Positions 16,808-23,319 of a stretch of 24,802 nucleotides of DNA are shown one piece after another. The position numbers were made by a program, and so were the translations under genes. Below the pieces are notes generated by a model. It was not told the origin of the DNA. It was given only the letters and a program-made list of their open reading frames with translations, and made no database searches. How positions within the stretch are numbered: the first letter of the stretch is position 1; the number at the start of each line of letters is the position of its first letter. This stretch comes from a virus, in IMG/VR virus record IMGVR_UViG_3300031788_000099, positions 1 through 24,802 of that record; one strand, 5' to 3'.

Positions 16808-17482
16808 TTACTCCTTGTCCATGCAGCTCATGACAATCGCTTCGAGCGACTCCATGATCCGCTTCTTGTCTTTTGATTCGAGAGCCGACATGAGTTCCTC
16901 GCCCATGGCGCCATGGAGGTCGGCATCCATGTCTTCGTGGCCTTCGTGTTCGCCCTCGACTTCGCCGCCGATAGCGAAATGCCCCTGGGGCTTGGGCATC
17001 GTCCGCGCTTCTGCATGCGTTCGGTTCAGGCTCTTCTTGGCCGCACCATAGGAATCCGCCTTATCGAACTCGTCGGAGGTCCCGGCAGCCGCTCGGACAT
17101 GGCGACCCATGGCGCTGACTCCCGGCTCATGGCTCCAGAGGGGCTGATGAACACCCTTCTCGTTGTCCTCGCGCTTGGTGGCGCTGGAGACCGAGCCGCC
17201 CTCGGCGTAGAGCTTGGGCTTGGGCATCATCTTCAGCTCGGAGAGGACCTTTTCATGCTTCTTCTTCGCCCACTCTTTGCCGGCCTCTTTGAGGTCCGGG
17301 GTATAGGGCGACCGAGTCTGGCTTGTGCCGGAGTTCTCGGTAAGGGGTTGGTTCACCCCTCGCTCGTATTGGTGCCGGTCTTCAGAGACCCCGCCCCCGG
17401 TGGCATAGCAGTCAGCCGAAGAACAGCCCGGGCACGAAGCCCCGGGGCACCTAGCCTTAGGCTTCGTCATGAACTGGGGCAT
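16808..17482 (-). CDS. Repeat-bearing GG-motif virion-associated protein with Cys cluster
   Basis: 224 aa. The N-terminus has a Cys cluster (RCPGASCPGCSSADCYATGGG). Two tandem copies of a roughly 70-residue unit follow: each starts with YAxGGxV, has E-K/R-GV-N/H-QPL about 15 residues later, and ends with an MPKP segment leading to the next YAEGG or FAIGG. The C-terminus (ELMSALESKDKKRIMESLEAIV) matches the C-terminal part of the neighbouring 76-aa protein (LISALDSKDHEGVMEALRALI). Repeats and Cys/His plus GG motifs link it to the 380- and 520-aa proteins. No enzyme motif. It overlaps the 76-aa gene by 26 bp. A virion-associated role is inferred. Confidence 0.7.
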   Translation of the reverse strand: MPQFMTKPKARCPGASCPGCSSADCYATGGGVSEDRHQYERGVNQPLTENSGTSQTRSPYTPDLKEAGKEWAKKKHEKVLSELKMMPKPKLYAEGGSVSSATKREDNEKGVHQPLWSHEPGVSAMGRHVRAAAGTSDEFDKADSYGAAKKSLNRTHAEARTMPKPQGHFAIGGEVEGEHEGHEDMDADLHGAMGEELMSALESKDKKRIMESLEAIVMSCMDKE

Positions 17483-17687
17483 CCGAGTCCTCTCTTGCTT
17501 TAATTGAGTGAATTAGTGCGCGAAGAGCTTCCATGACCCCTTCGTGGTCTTTGGAGTCTAGGGCGCTTATAAGATCATCTAAGGCGCTCTCGATGAGGTC
17601 ATCGTCCTCAGAGAAGCCATAGCGAGACTCGCCTGCGTATTTACGCCGGGTAGGCCAGCCTTTGGGCTTGAGAAAGGGAAGACTCAC
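17457..17687 (-). CDS. Small protein sharing a helical module with its neighbour
   Basis: 76 aa starting at GTG (17685-17687). The N-terminus is basic and aromatic, then DDDLIESALDDLISALDSKD and HEGVMEALRALIHSIKA form two helices. This pair resembles the C-terminal module of the next protein, so the two genes look like partial duplicates. There is no clear Shine-Dalgarno site; the leader lies in the 37 bp after the tRNA 3' end, so tRNA processing may shape its mRNA. The start is therefore uncertain and an internal start is possible. Confidence 0.6.
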   Translation of the reverse strand: MSLPFLKPKGWPTRRKYAGESRYGFSEDDDLIESALDDLISALDSKDHEGVMEALRALIHSIKAREDSDAPVHDEA

Positions 17688-17724
17688 ATAGATGGGGGGG
17701 TGTTGCGGAAAGGCAGGGAGGTAT

Positions 17725-18015
17725 TGGCTGGCCAGGTAGGACTCGAACCTACGACAGCCGCATTAGTAGATTTCCTCAAACTCCGGGGGATAATCAAAAC
17801 GGCTCTTCTTGGTTCTTATCTTCTTAACTTCTTCACTAAGTCCTACTTGGCCCGCAATTGGATCGCATTCTGAGCGCACGCCGTCCGCACCCGGTGCGAA
17901 CTCGCCGTCTTCGCCAGCCTGATATCTTGACCAGTTGCAAATAGTTACGAGTGTTCCGCGTCCGCACGATTCAAGTCCAAACAGTGCGGAGCTCTACCGA
18001 CTGAGCTACTGGCCA
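17725..18015 (-). tRNA. tRNA-Asn(GTT) interrupted by about 215 nt in the anticodon loop
   Basis: Exon 1 (17980-18015) and exon 2 (17725-17764) join into a perfect 76-nt tRNA. Acceptor TGGCCAG pairs with CTGGCCA over 7 bp. U8/A9 follow, then D-arm GCTC-AGTCGGTA-GAGC, anticodon stem CCGCA with TGCGG, loop CTGTTAA (anticodon GTT), variable loop CTGTC, and T-arm GTAGG-TTCGAGT-CCTAC. Discriminator G is followed by an encoded CCA. GTT with G73 fits asparagine. The split may lie after anticodon base 35 or 36, because a T is shared. The gene starts 8 nt after the TerL stop and lies in the same late transcript. Conservation of both halves argues against a dead copy. If the insert is not removed, it would be a pseudogene. 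Confidence 0.85.
17765..17979 (-). other. Candidate intron within tRNA-Asn, class unresolved
   Basis: About 215 nt, close in size to known small group I introns of bacterial tRNAs. It contains local hairpins (for example CGCAC-CGG-GTGCG near 17886-17898) and one segment, AATTGCGGGCCAAG, faintly like group I core sequences. However, the 3' end reads CTACT or CTAC rather than ending in G, and clear R and S core elements were not found. GTGCGG at 17962-17967 can pair with the exon strand CCGCAC (17984-17989), competing with the true anticodon stem. No ORF and no target-site duplication are seen. Confidence 0.55.
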
Positions 18016-18023
18016 ATTGGGGA

Positions 18024-19508
18024 TCAGTTCCATTCATTCCAGGGGTTCACCCCATTCGCTGAGCGCTGCCACTGAATCCCTGCGTTCGGGTCCTTCATCG
18101 CTTGCTCGCGCTGGATCCTTTCCCGGATCGCTTCCTTGTGGAGGTCTTCTTGCTCTTTGATGTACTCGACTGAGCCGGGAAGCAGTGCCTTCTTAGCTGG
18201 AGTAGAGAGGAAGTGATACCCATTGTACCATCCGTACAACAAAGCATCACAGCGATGGTTAGGGAGGCTGGGATGTTCTTTTTTAGGGTAGACGATCTTA
18301 TCCCCCGAGGTCTTCCAAACGAGCGCCATCATCTCATCCATGAGTGCGTGCTCGCTCTCATGGATCTTTATTTTCCCCTGAATCAAGTCACCATTCAGGA
18401 TCTCGATGTGGTCGGCCTTACCCAATTTGTCGGCATATTCAAAGAGGATATTCGACCGCATCGTCATGGTCTCGACGCCCTGCTTATTTGCCCCGTCGAT
18501 AATGACTGAGTTACAGGGATGGCGGGGGTCATTTAGGAATTCGAGTAGCTTCTTCTCGACCTTGTCAAAGGTCATATGCTTCTCGGCGAAGCTCTTTAGA
18601 ACAAAGAAACTAGGTTCGTGATCGTGGTAGGTAGATAGTACAATCGCTGTGTCGTCTTCCCATCCCAAGTCACAAGACAATATGTAATGCCAGCCCTTGG
18701 ATTCTGGGTGCGGACGATCTCTAAATAGGTTCCGCTCGGGATTGAACTTGTATACGAGCTTGTCGGTCTCGATAACCCATTCGTTGAGGTACCATTGCCG
18801 GAACTGGGGCGTTTCCATGTAGAGAGGTCGATGACGTTGGATGTCGTCAAGCTGCGCCTGCCAGTCGATGTGGGGGTTTTGGAGAGCGGACCATTTATGA
18901 ATACTCCATCCCGCTTCTTTACCGGTCGTGATGTCAAAGAAGAGGCCTTGAGTGAAGTTGGAGGACGTGCCAAAGAGACAGATAGTCCCCTTTTCGTCCG
19001 CCATGGCAGGGCCCAGGATATCATAAACTAAATGTCTGAGATTGACTGTGTAGAGGCTTGCCTCATCAATGCAAACGAGCTTGTACTTCTTTCCGAGAAG
19101 CTTGTTCATCTCGTCTTCGCTTACATCAACGCCCGTGATCCGGATGATCGAACCGTTCGGGAAAGTGCAATCAAGCGAGATATTGTTAAAATGCATATCC
19201 AACTGGTGGCTACGATCCAGAACCTTAAGGATATCTTTCATAATGATATCCAGTGCCGACTGGCGGGTCAGGCCTACGAACAGACAGTTCGAGCCCGGGT
19301 ACTTGAGGCAGGTCTCGACCATGTAGAGCCCGGCGGTGAATGATTTAGCGGCTCGCCGGGTGCAGTGAAGGGCTTTGTGTCTGGCGGGGTCGTCTATGAA
19401 CTTGCGCTGCTCTTTGAAGGCGGCTTCAGAGATCTCGGTGAGCTGGTCGCCTTGCTGGTAAAGGACCGCCGCCTCTTCGATGAGGCTATCAAGGAGTTCC
19501 TGATCCAT
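18024..19508 (-). CDS. Terminase large subunit (TerL)
   Basis: 494 aa, the packaging motor: ATPase plus nuclease that cuts concatemers and pumps DNA into the prohead through the portal. Walker A-like CTRRAAKS lies at residues 49-56 (a form without the classical GKS glycine). Walker B LVCIDEA is at 144-150, and the coupling motif CLFGTSS at 177-183. The RNase H-like nuclease domain has Asp280 (SCDLGWEDD), Asp338 (VIIDGANKQG) and Asp421 (NHRCDALLYGWY), giving the expected acidic triad. Length is normal. Its start overlaps the TerS-like gene by 20 bp, and the tRNA-Asn begins 8 nt after its stop. This is the most certain assignment in the window. Confidence 0.95.
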   Translation of the reverse strand: MDQELLDSLIEEAAVLYQQGDQLTEISEAAFKEQRKFIDDPARHKALHCTRRAAKSFTAGLYMVETCLKYPGSNCLFVGLTRQSALDIIMKDILKVLDRSHQLDMHFNNISLDCTFPNGSIIRITGVDVSEDEMNKLLGKKYKLVCIDEASLYTVNLRHLVYDILGPAMADEKGTICLFGTSSNFTQGLFFDITTGKEAGWSIHKWSALQNPHIDWQAQLDDIQRHRPLYMETPQFRQWYLNEWVIETDKLVYKFNPERNLFRDRPHPESKGWHYILSCDLGWEDDTAIVLSTYHDHEPSFFVLKSFAEKHMTFDKVEKKLLEFLNDPRHPCNSVIIDGANKQGVETMTMRSNILFEYADKLGKADHIEILNGDLIQGKIKIHESEHALMDEMMALVWKTSGDKIVYPKKEHPSLPNHRCDALLYGWYNGYHFLSTPAKKALLPGSVEYIKEQEDLHKEAIRERIQREQAMKDPNAGIQWQRSANGVNPWNEWN

Positions 19509-19884
19509 CCCGGGTCTGCCTCTCTAAGACCTGAACCATCAGTCGGGCCGCTTCAAGCTTTTGCTCGGGGCTCATACCGTCCGTTGGGTTGTCTTTCTTG
19601 ACCTCCAGAGATTTGAGCTTTGGGTAAGAGTAACTGGCAAGGTCTGAGGCATTATCGGCAGCGATCTTGAGATATTTGGCGGCGCTACTTTCCAGGGGAG
19701 AAATTCTGCCGGAATCTTCCTTCGCACACTCATCGATGAACTTCTGCATCGCCGTCTTGTAGCAGTCCATGAGGGCTGTGGCCGGGCAGAAGCCTGCGGC
19801 CTCAAGCACAGCCGCGAACTCAAGCGTGCGCTTATTGCGAACACCTGGAGGCCTGCCCTTGCCTGCATTGGGTGGAAGTACCAC
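19489..19884 (-). CDS. Terminase small subunit-like protein
   Basis: 131 aa from a GTG start with an AGGTG ribosome site 7 nt upstream. The basic N-terminus GKGRPPGVRNKRT is typical of a conserved phage family next to TerL, followed by helices (ALMDCYKTAMQKFIDECAK) and the segment AADNASDLASYSYPKLKSLE, also characteristic. Small terminase subunits bind packaging-site DNA and regulate TerL. Overlap with TerL and this motif layout make a TerS-type role likely, though TerS proteins are poorly conserved and a DNA-binding accessory protein cannot be excluded. Confidence 0.7.
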   Translation of the reverse strand: MVLPPNAGKGRPPGVRNKRTLEFAAVLEAAGFCPATALMDCYKTAMQKFIDECAKEDSGRISPLESSAAKYLKIAADNASDLASYSYPKLKSLEVKKDNPTDGMSPEQKLEAARLMVQVLERQTRDGSGTP

Positions 19885-19899
19885 TAACGCACCTGTACT

Positions 19900-20205
19900 T
19901 TACTGAATGGGTCGGGCGAGTTGAACATTGACCCAGGGAGTTTCCTGAATCCGGCCTTGGAATTTCCAGTACACAGTATGAGAGTCGTGACTAATTTGAT
20001 CAACTACGTATTTCTTATCCTTGGCTTCGAGCCTGAACTCGTAAACAGGTTCAGTGTTCACGCCAGGAGCTACTGGGGATTGGAAGCGGATGTAATCGCA
20101 GGGAGTAGCCTGTTCCATGGCTTGCCCAAGCGGGGTCTTCGCGGGAACTTTAGGTTCATCGTAAGGAACGATAGGGGGCCTGCCCCGCTTCTTATGGGTT
20201 TCCAT
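19900..20205 (-). CDS. Small hypothetical protein with basic start and beta C-terminus
   Basis: 101 aa. The N-terminus METHKKRGRPPIVPYDEPK is basic, with an AT-hook-like RGRPP. The rest (YEFRLEAKDKKYVVDQISHD, YWKFQGR, WVNVQLARP) is beta-like. It overlaps the preceding gene by 14 bp and lies just before the TerS-like gene, so it is probably part of the packaging cluster. RGRPP could touch DNA minor grooves. No family recognised. Confidence 0.7.
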   Translation of the reverse strand: METHKKRGRPPIVPYDEPKVPAKTPLGQAMEQATPCDYIRFQSPVAPGVNTEPVYEFRLEAKDKKYVVDQISHDSHTVYWKFQGRIQETPWVNVQLARPIQ

Positions 20206-21064
20206 GATTCTTCCGTTCTACAATTTTCTTCGCTATTTTTGTAAAAGGCTCGGAGTGGGTCTCGTAGCCCTTAGATAAGAGAGCGCCGATCCCGCGCTTC
20301 CTATAATCGATTTTAACATAGACAAATTCCAGGTGGGTCTCTTGGGTGACTGAGTAGCCGACGATGAACTGGGGGTCGTCCTGGGAGCAGGCAACTCGGA
20401 CCTCGATGCCCTCCCGGCTGAGTAGCTCCCGGATCTTCTGGGTGCAGTCCGAATAGAACTGGTTCGCGAGCCGTTCGTCTCTCTTCTCGGCGTACCAGAG
20501 GCAGTTGCGCCAGGTGCCGTAGACCATGGGGTTGTCCATCTCGGGATCGAAGGCCCGGAGGACGACCACCATATCGGGCGCGGGGGCGGAATCTTCGGGC
20601 TCAGTTCCCATCAGGTTCATCCATTCTTTGACCCGTTTCACGGTCCTAAAGGCGGTCGTGTAGTTGAGGCCGTATTTGACCCCCATCTCTCGACAAGAGA
20701 GGCCCAGGCAGTAGTCCTCCCAGAGGGCGGCGACCTGCATGGGGGTTGAGACGCTGTTACCGTGCCGGCAGATCCTTTGGCAGAGGTCGTGGAAGCCGGG
20801 ATGGCCCCCGAAGATCTCTTCTTCCCGGTAGATCGACTGGGGGAAGCTCGAGACCATGCCCACGCCCGCAGGCTGATGGACATCGACATAGAGGGCGGAT
20901 AGGCCGCTCCATTTCTTCAGGGGTCGATCCGTTCGGGTCGTGTCTTCCTGATCCTGGAAGCCGTGGTCCTTGATAATACCGTACCATTTAGATTGTAAGA
21001 GCGAGAAGGAGAGCCCGGCGTCTTCACTGGAGAGACTGGGTGGTTTCTTGCTCAAGCGCCTCAA
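20192..21064 (-). CDS. Fusion of an HTH region and a GNAT-like acetyltransferase domain
   Basis: 290 aa from a TTG start preceded by AAGGG and overlapping the upstream gene by 41 bp. Residues about 107-150 form a helix-turn-helix (TPMQVAALWEDYCLGLSC with YTTAFRTVKRVKEWM), like a terminase small subunit or sigma region 4 fold. Residues about 165-275 look like a GNAT domain: FIVGYSVTQETHLEFVYVKI, then the acetyl-CoA loop YRKRGIGALL at 254-263. The N-terminal 100 residues are unassigned, with Trp/Tyr and a Cys/His pair. The adjacent terminase cluster suggests DNA or packaging regulation. GNAT activity is inferred from the R-x-x-G-x-G/A loop and surrounding strands. The TTG start is the least sure point. 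Confidence 0.65.
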   Translation of the reverse strand: MRRLSKKPPSLSSEDAGLSFSLLQSKWYGIIKDHGFQDQEDTTRTDRPLKKWSGLSALYVDVHQPAGVGMVSSFPQSIYREEEIFGGHPGFHDLCQRICRHGNSVSTPMQVAALWEDYCLGLSCREMGVKYGLNYTTAFRTVKRVKEWMNLMGTEPEDSAPAPDMVVVLRAFDPEMDNPMVYGTWRNCLWYAEKRDERLANQFYSDCTQKIRELLSREGIEVRVACSQDDPQFIVGYSVTQETHLEFVYVKIDYRKRGIGALLSKGYETHSEPFTKIAKKIVERKNHGNP

Positions 21065-21404
21065 GATCCCTTGCGGTATCTTCGGTTGCTTGGCCCTTGG
21101 CTTCTCTCAGCCGGTTCTGGATCTCTTCCACGACGTGGAAGGAGACGTGGCGTGAGATCTTATTCACGCAGGTCCCAAAGAGTTCCGTTTTGTTGATTGT
21201 GCCCTTCTTCGAGTCGCCCGAGTGAAGGGCGCTCATGACGATCTGGGCGGCGTAGTCGGCATCGAAACCGTGGCCGTCTTCCCTGGGAAGCGTGTTGATC
21301 GCGGCTAAGATCTCATTGGTCAGGGATTCGAACTGTTTCATCGTGACCGGCAAAAAGGTTTCATTTTCCTTAAAGCGCGGCATCTTCAGAGCAGCCTTGC
21401 TCAT
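21024..21404 (-). CDS. Small hypothetical protein leading the late block
   Basis: 126 aa. The start is ATGAGC at 21402-21404, because GGAGGAG lies 5-11 nt upstream. The upstream in-frame ATG (21422) would overlap that site and add only MWRRDT. Helical protein with a charged C-terminus (NRLREAKGQATEDTARDLEALEQE). The middle carries GFDADYAAQIVMSALHSGD and HVSFHVVEEIQ. No known motif. It is the first gene of the leftward block, divergent from the 126-aa beta protein, with 104 bp between. Unknown function. Confidence 0.65.
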   Translation of the reverse strand: MSKAALKMPRFKENETFLPVTMKQFESLTNEILAAINTLPREDGHGFDADYAAQIVMSALHSGDSKKGTINKTELFGTCVNKISRHVSFHVVEEIQNRLREAKGQATEDTARDLEALEQETTQSLQ

Positions 21405-21508
21405 CGTGTCTCTCCTCCACACAGTGTTGTGATGTGTTAAGGCTGACAGGGTTTAAGCCGGCGTCAAGGGAAATTGAGCAACAGAGGGCCATTGATTGAG
21501 GGAACTCC

Positions 21509-21889
21509 ATGGCTCAAATGTATAACTATCCGAATTTGATTGCTTCTGGGACGGTTCTGAATACGAACCTCCATGGGCGACCCATGCAGCTCCAGAATGC
21601 CCTCTTCTACTGCATCCAGCTTGTCTGGACGGGAACCCCGAACGGAGCCTTCTACCTAGAGGGGTCTTGCGATAACTCCGCGACCCAGACCGCAGCCGGG
21701 AGAAGCCCCTATGCGCCCGTTAACTGGACGGTGCTCGAAGATACTTACCAGCCCATGTCCCAGGCCGGCTCTTATCTCTACAACATGGAATGGGCCGGAT
21801 ATAGCTTCGTTCGCGTGAGTTTCACCGACCTGTCTGCGGGCGCGAGCACCGCCATTCTTACAGTTTCTACTCTTAATGTTAAGGGATGA
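21509..21889 (+). CDS. Beta-rich small protein resembling the 114-aa virion protein
   Basis: 126 aa. GAGGGA lies 6 nt before the ATG. Beta-rich and Ser/Thr/Asn-rich, with FYCIQLVWTGTPNGAFYLEGSCDNS, then SYLYNMEWAGYSFVRVSFTD and STAILTVSTLNVKG. The strand order and the S-x-DN turn match the 114-aa protein at 249-593, so a shared fold is likely. It opens the rightward gene set although its type fits virion surface proteins. It could be a decoration or fibre protein expressed from a different promoter. Function is not known. Confidence 0.7.
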   Translation: MAQMYNYPNLIASGTVLNTNLHGRPMQLQNALFYCIQLVWTGTPNGAFYLEGSCDNSATQTAAGRSPYAPVNWTVLEDTYQPMSQAGSYLYNMEWAGYSFVRVSFTDLSAGASTAILTVSTLNVKG

Positions 21890-21893
21890 TAGA

Positions 21894-21921
21894 TTGTAAG
21901 ATTGGCGTTGTAAGATTGACG
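21894..21921 (+). repeat. Tandem 14-bp repeat at a promoter
   Basis: Two adjacent copies of TTGTAAGATTGRCG (21894-21907 and 21908-21921) differ at one base. The second copy supplies the -35 element of the promoter in front of the recombinase. A tandem direct repeat at this point could be a site for a regulator or a duplication of the -35 region. Confidence 0.7.
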
Positions 21922-21936
21922 CTCTTCTGTTATGAT
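21908..21936 (+). promoter_or_regulatory. Sigma70-type promoter for the recombinase operon
   Basis: TTGTAA (21908-21913), 17-bp spacer, TATGAT (21931-21936); four and five of six bases match consensus. Start expected near 21943, about 15 nt before the ATG at 21958, with GGAG in between. It should drive the Bet-type recombinase, the small 74-aa gene and possibly the HTH gene. Confidence 0.7.
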
Positions 21937-21957
21937 TCTTCTTAACTGGAGAATCGT

Positions 21958-22749
21958 ATGCAAGAAGAAACCAACCCGATCACTGCTAAAATAACGCCTC
22001 ATTTCACGGCAGAGCAGCTCCAGCTCATCAATTCAACGATAGCTAAAGGAGCCACTCCAGATGAGCTTAAGCTCTTCCTCTACCGATGCCAAACCCTCGG
22101 GCTCGACCCACTTAAGCCAGGACAGATTTATTTCATTAAATACGGAACTAGTCCTGGAACTATTGTTGTCGGCATCGAGGGCTTTCGATCGCGCGCTTCT
22201 CGGACTGGGAAGCTCTCAGGGATTAAACGTGGAGCGCTTAGAGACGATCAAGGAAACCTTATCGGAGCTTACGCGGAAGTTTTCCGCTCTGACTGGAAAG
22301 AGCCCGCCCGCGAAGAGGTCCCGCTGTCCGAGTACAACACGGGTAAGGGCAACTGGCAGAAAATGCCCGAGACGATGATCAAGAAGGTCGCCGAGGCCGC
22401 AGCCCTTCGCATGGCCTTCCCAGACGACCTGGGCGGCGTCTACACCAAAGAGGAGATGGACCAGGCAGAGACTGAGTCTCATCTGATCCGGGTGCAACAG
22501 CCCGAGCCCGGGGATGGCAATACCGAGCCGGTCGGATACCGCATTGGGTTTGGCCAATGGCGGGGCCGTTCACTCGAAGAAGTCTATAACAACGAAGGCC
22601 CTCAGAAGATGGCCGGATATGTCCAGTACCTAGAGGACTGCGCCGAGAAGAAGGGCCAAGCGATCGGGGATCAGGCCCGTGAGTTCATCGCCGAAGTCGA
22701 GCGGTTTTTGGGAGCGATCGAGAACGCACCACAAAAGGAGAATTTCTAA
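21958..22749 (+). CDS. bet: RecT/Bet-type single-strand annealing recombinase with an extra C-terminal domain
   Basis: 263 aa. Residues about 30-170 carry the family features: LYRCQTLGLDPLKPGQIYFIKY (41-62), the IEGFRSRASRTG segment (73-84), then ETMIKKVAEAAALRMAFPDDLGGVYTKEEMDQAE (138-171), which is the hallmark stretch of the lambda Bet/RecT group that anneals single strands for phage recombination. After a Pro/Gly linker (181-192) a second domain at 193-255 has IGFGQWRGRSLEEVY and GYVQYLEDC, resembling the small ExoX-like C-terminal domain of nucleases. The start has GGAG 6 nt upstream and a good promoter. The stop overlaps the next start (TAATG). No partner exonuclease gene is seen in the window. 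Confidence 0.85.
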   Translation: MQEETNPITAKITPHFTAEQLQLINSTIAKGATPDELKLFLYRCQTLGLDPLKPGQIYFIKYGTSPGTIVVGIEGFRSRASRTGKLSGIKRGALRDDQGNLIGAYAEVFRSDWKEPAREEVPLSEYNTGKGNWQKMPETMIKKVAEAAALRMAFPDDLGGVYTKEEMDQAETESHLIRVQQPEPGDGNTEPVGYRIGFGQWRGRSLEEVYNNEGPQKMAGYVQYLEDCAEKKGQAIGDQAREFIAEVERFLGAIENAPQKENF

Positions 22750-22973
22750 TGGAGCCGACCGATCAGAGCCTCACCCTGGCCGCACCCATGATGTATGAAG
22801 CCTGCAAAGCGGCCGTTAGATATTTTGAGGCCATTAGTGGCCGGGCTGCGGATCAGGAATATGAGCCCAGAGAATGGGGCGCGATCACCACCGGGCAGGA
22901 TCTCGATGATCTCTTCAATGACTGGATGAGAAAGGCATTTTGTGGCATTGCCCAAGCTGAACGCAAGAAGTAG
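22749..22973 (+). CDS. Small acidic hypothetical protein
   Basis: 74 aa. AGGAG lies 8 nt before the ATG, which overlaps the recombinase stop. Helical start (PMMYEACKAAVRYFEAISG), a polar middle (YEPREWGAITTGQDLDDLFNDW) and a basic end. Part of the recombinase operon by position. No motif recognised. Confidence 0.7.
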   Translation: MEPTDQSLTLAAPMMYEACKAAVRYFEAISGRAADQEYEPREWGAITTGQDLDDLFNDWMRKAFCGIAQAERKK

Positions 22974-23051
22974 ACAAGAATGCGCCGCTATAGCGATTAC
23001 TGTGATTCTCGGAGCCCTTTGTTTAGCCTTTTATTTAACCACGGAGAAACC

Positions 23052-23258
23052 ATGAAGACGACCCGAAAGACCACCAAGTTCCAAACCCGCTGGGAGACGC
23101 TCCTGAGCACCCGCCAGGCCGCAAAGAAGCTTGGGATCACCCCAGGATACCTTTATGTCCTCAGAGCTCGCGGAGCCGGCCCTAAAAGCCATTCCAAAGG
23201 GAGATTCGTTCGTTGGGCGACTCAGGATCTGTCGACCTGGCTCGCTTCGAAGAACTGA
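23052..23258 (+). CDS. Helix-turn-helix protein (excisionase/MerR-like)
   Basis: 68 aa. I chose ATG at 23052 because GGAG lies 5 nt upstream; the longer frame from 22980 adds 24 residues with no ribosome site. Basic N-terminus KTTRKTTKFQTRW, then STRQAAKKLGITPGYLYVLR (HTH_17/excisionase-type: S-T-x-x-A-A-x-x-L-G-I-[ST]), then a beta wing with GPKSHSKGRFVRWA and DLSTWL. This class binds DNA as transcription regulator or excision factor. No integrase is present in the window, so a regulatory role is more likely. It precedes the structured RNA region. Confidence 0.78.
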   Translation: MKTTRKTTKFQTRWETLLSTRQAAKKLGITPGYLYVLRARGAGPKSHSKGRFVRWATQDLSTWLASKN

Positions 23259-23271
23259 TTGAGTTTTATCA

Positions 23272-23319
23272 CCCACCCCGGAGGAGTCAGCTTGCGATTG
23301 ACTTCGTCGACGGGGTGGG
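23272..23319 (+). other. Long stem-loop 5' of the structured RNA region
   Basis: CCCACCCCG (23272-23280) pairs with CGGGGTGGG (23311-23319), and inside it GGAGTCA (23283-23289) pairs with TGACTTC (23299-23305), giving about 16 bp in two segments with a 9-nt loop. No U-run follows, so it is not a plain terminator. It may be the first arm of the RNA, or a site protecting the 5' end. A weak promoter-like pair TTGACT (23298) and TAAGAT (23322), 18 bp apart, lies within and after it. Confidence 0.6.

Noticed and set aside
16913-17503. 196-codon plus-strand frame
   Set aside because: Antisense to the 224-aa gene and with the composition of a shadow frame.
17725-17764. Phage attachment site in the tRNA 3' end
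   Set aside because: A tRNA 3' segment can be an att core, but here the matching 5' half also lies in place, no integrase is near, and the site is within the late operon.
17765-17979. Firm group I intron call
   Set aside because: No terminal G at the inferred 3' splice site, and only one weak core-like segment.
22980-23051. Longer N-terminus for the HTH protein
   Set aside because: No ribosome site; ATG at 23052 has GGAG 5 nt upstream and gives a normal HTH length.
23272-23319. Rho-independent terminator of the recombinase operon
   Set aside because: The stem is long but no U-run follows on the plus strand.
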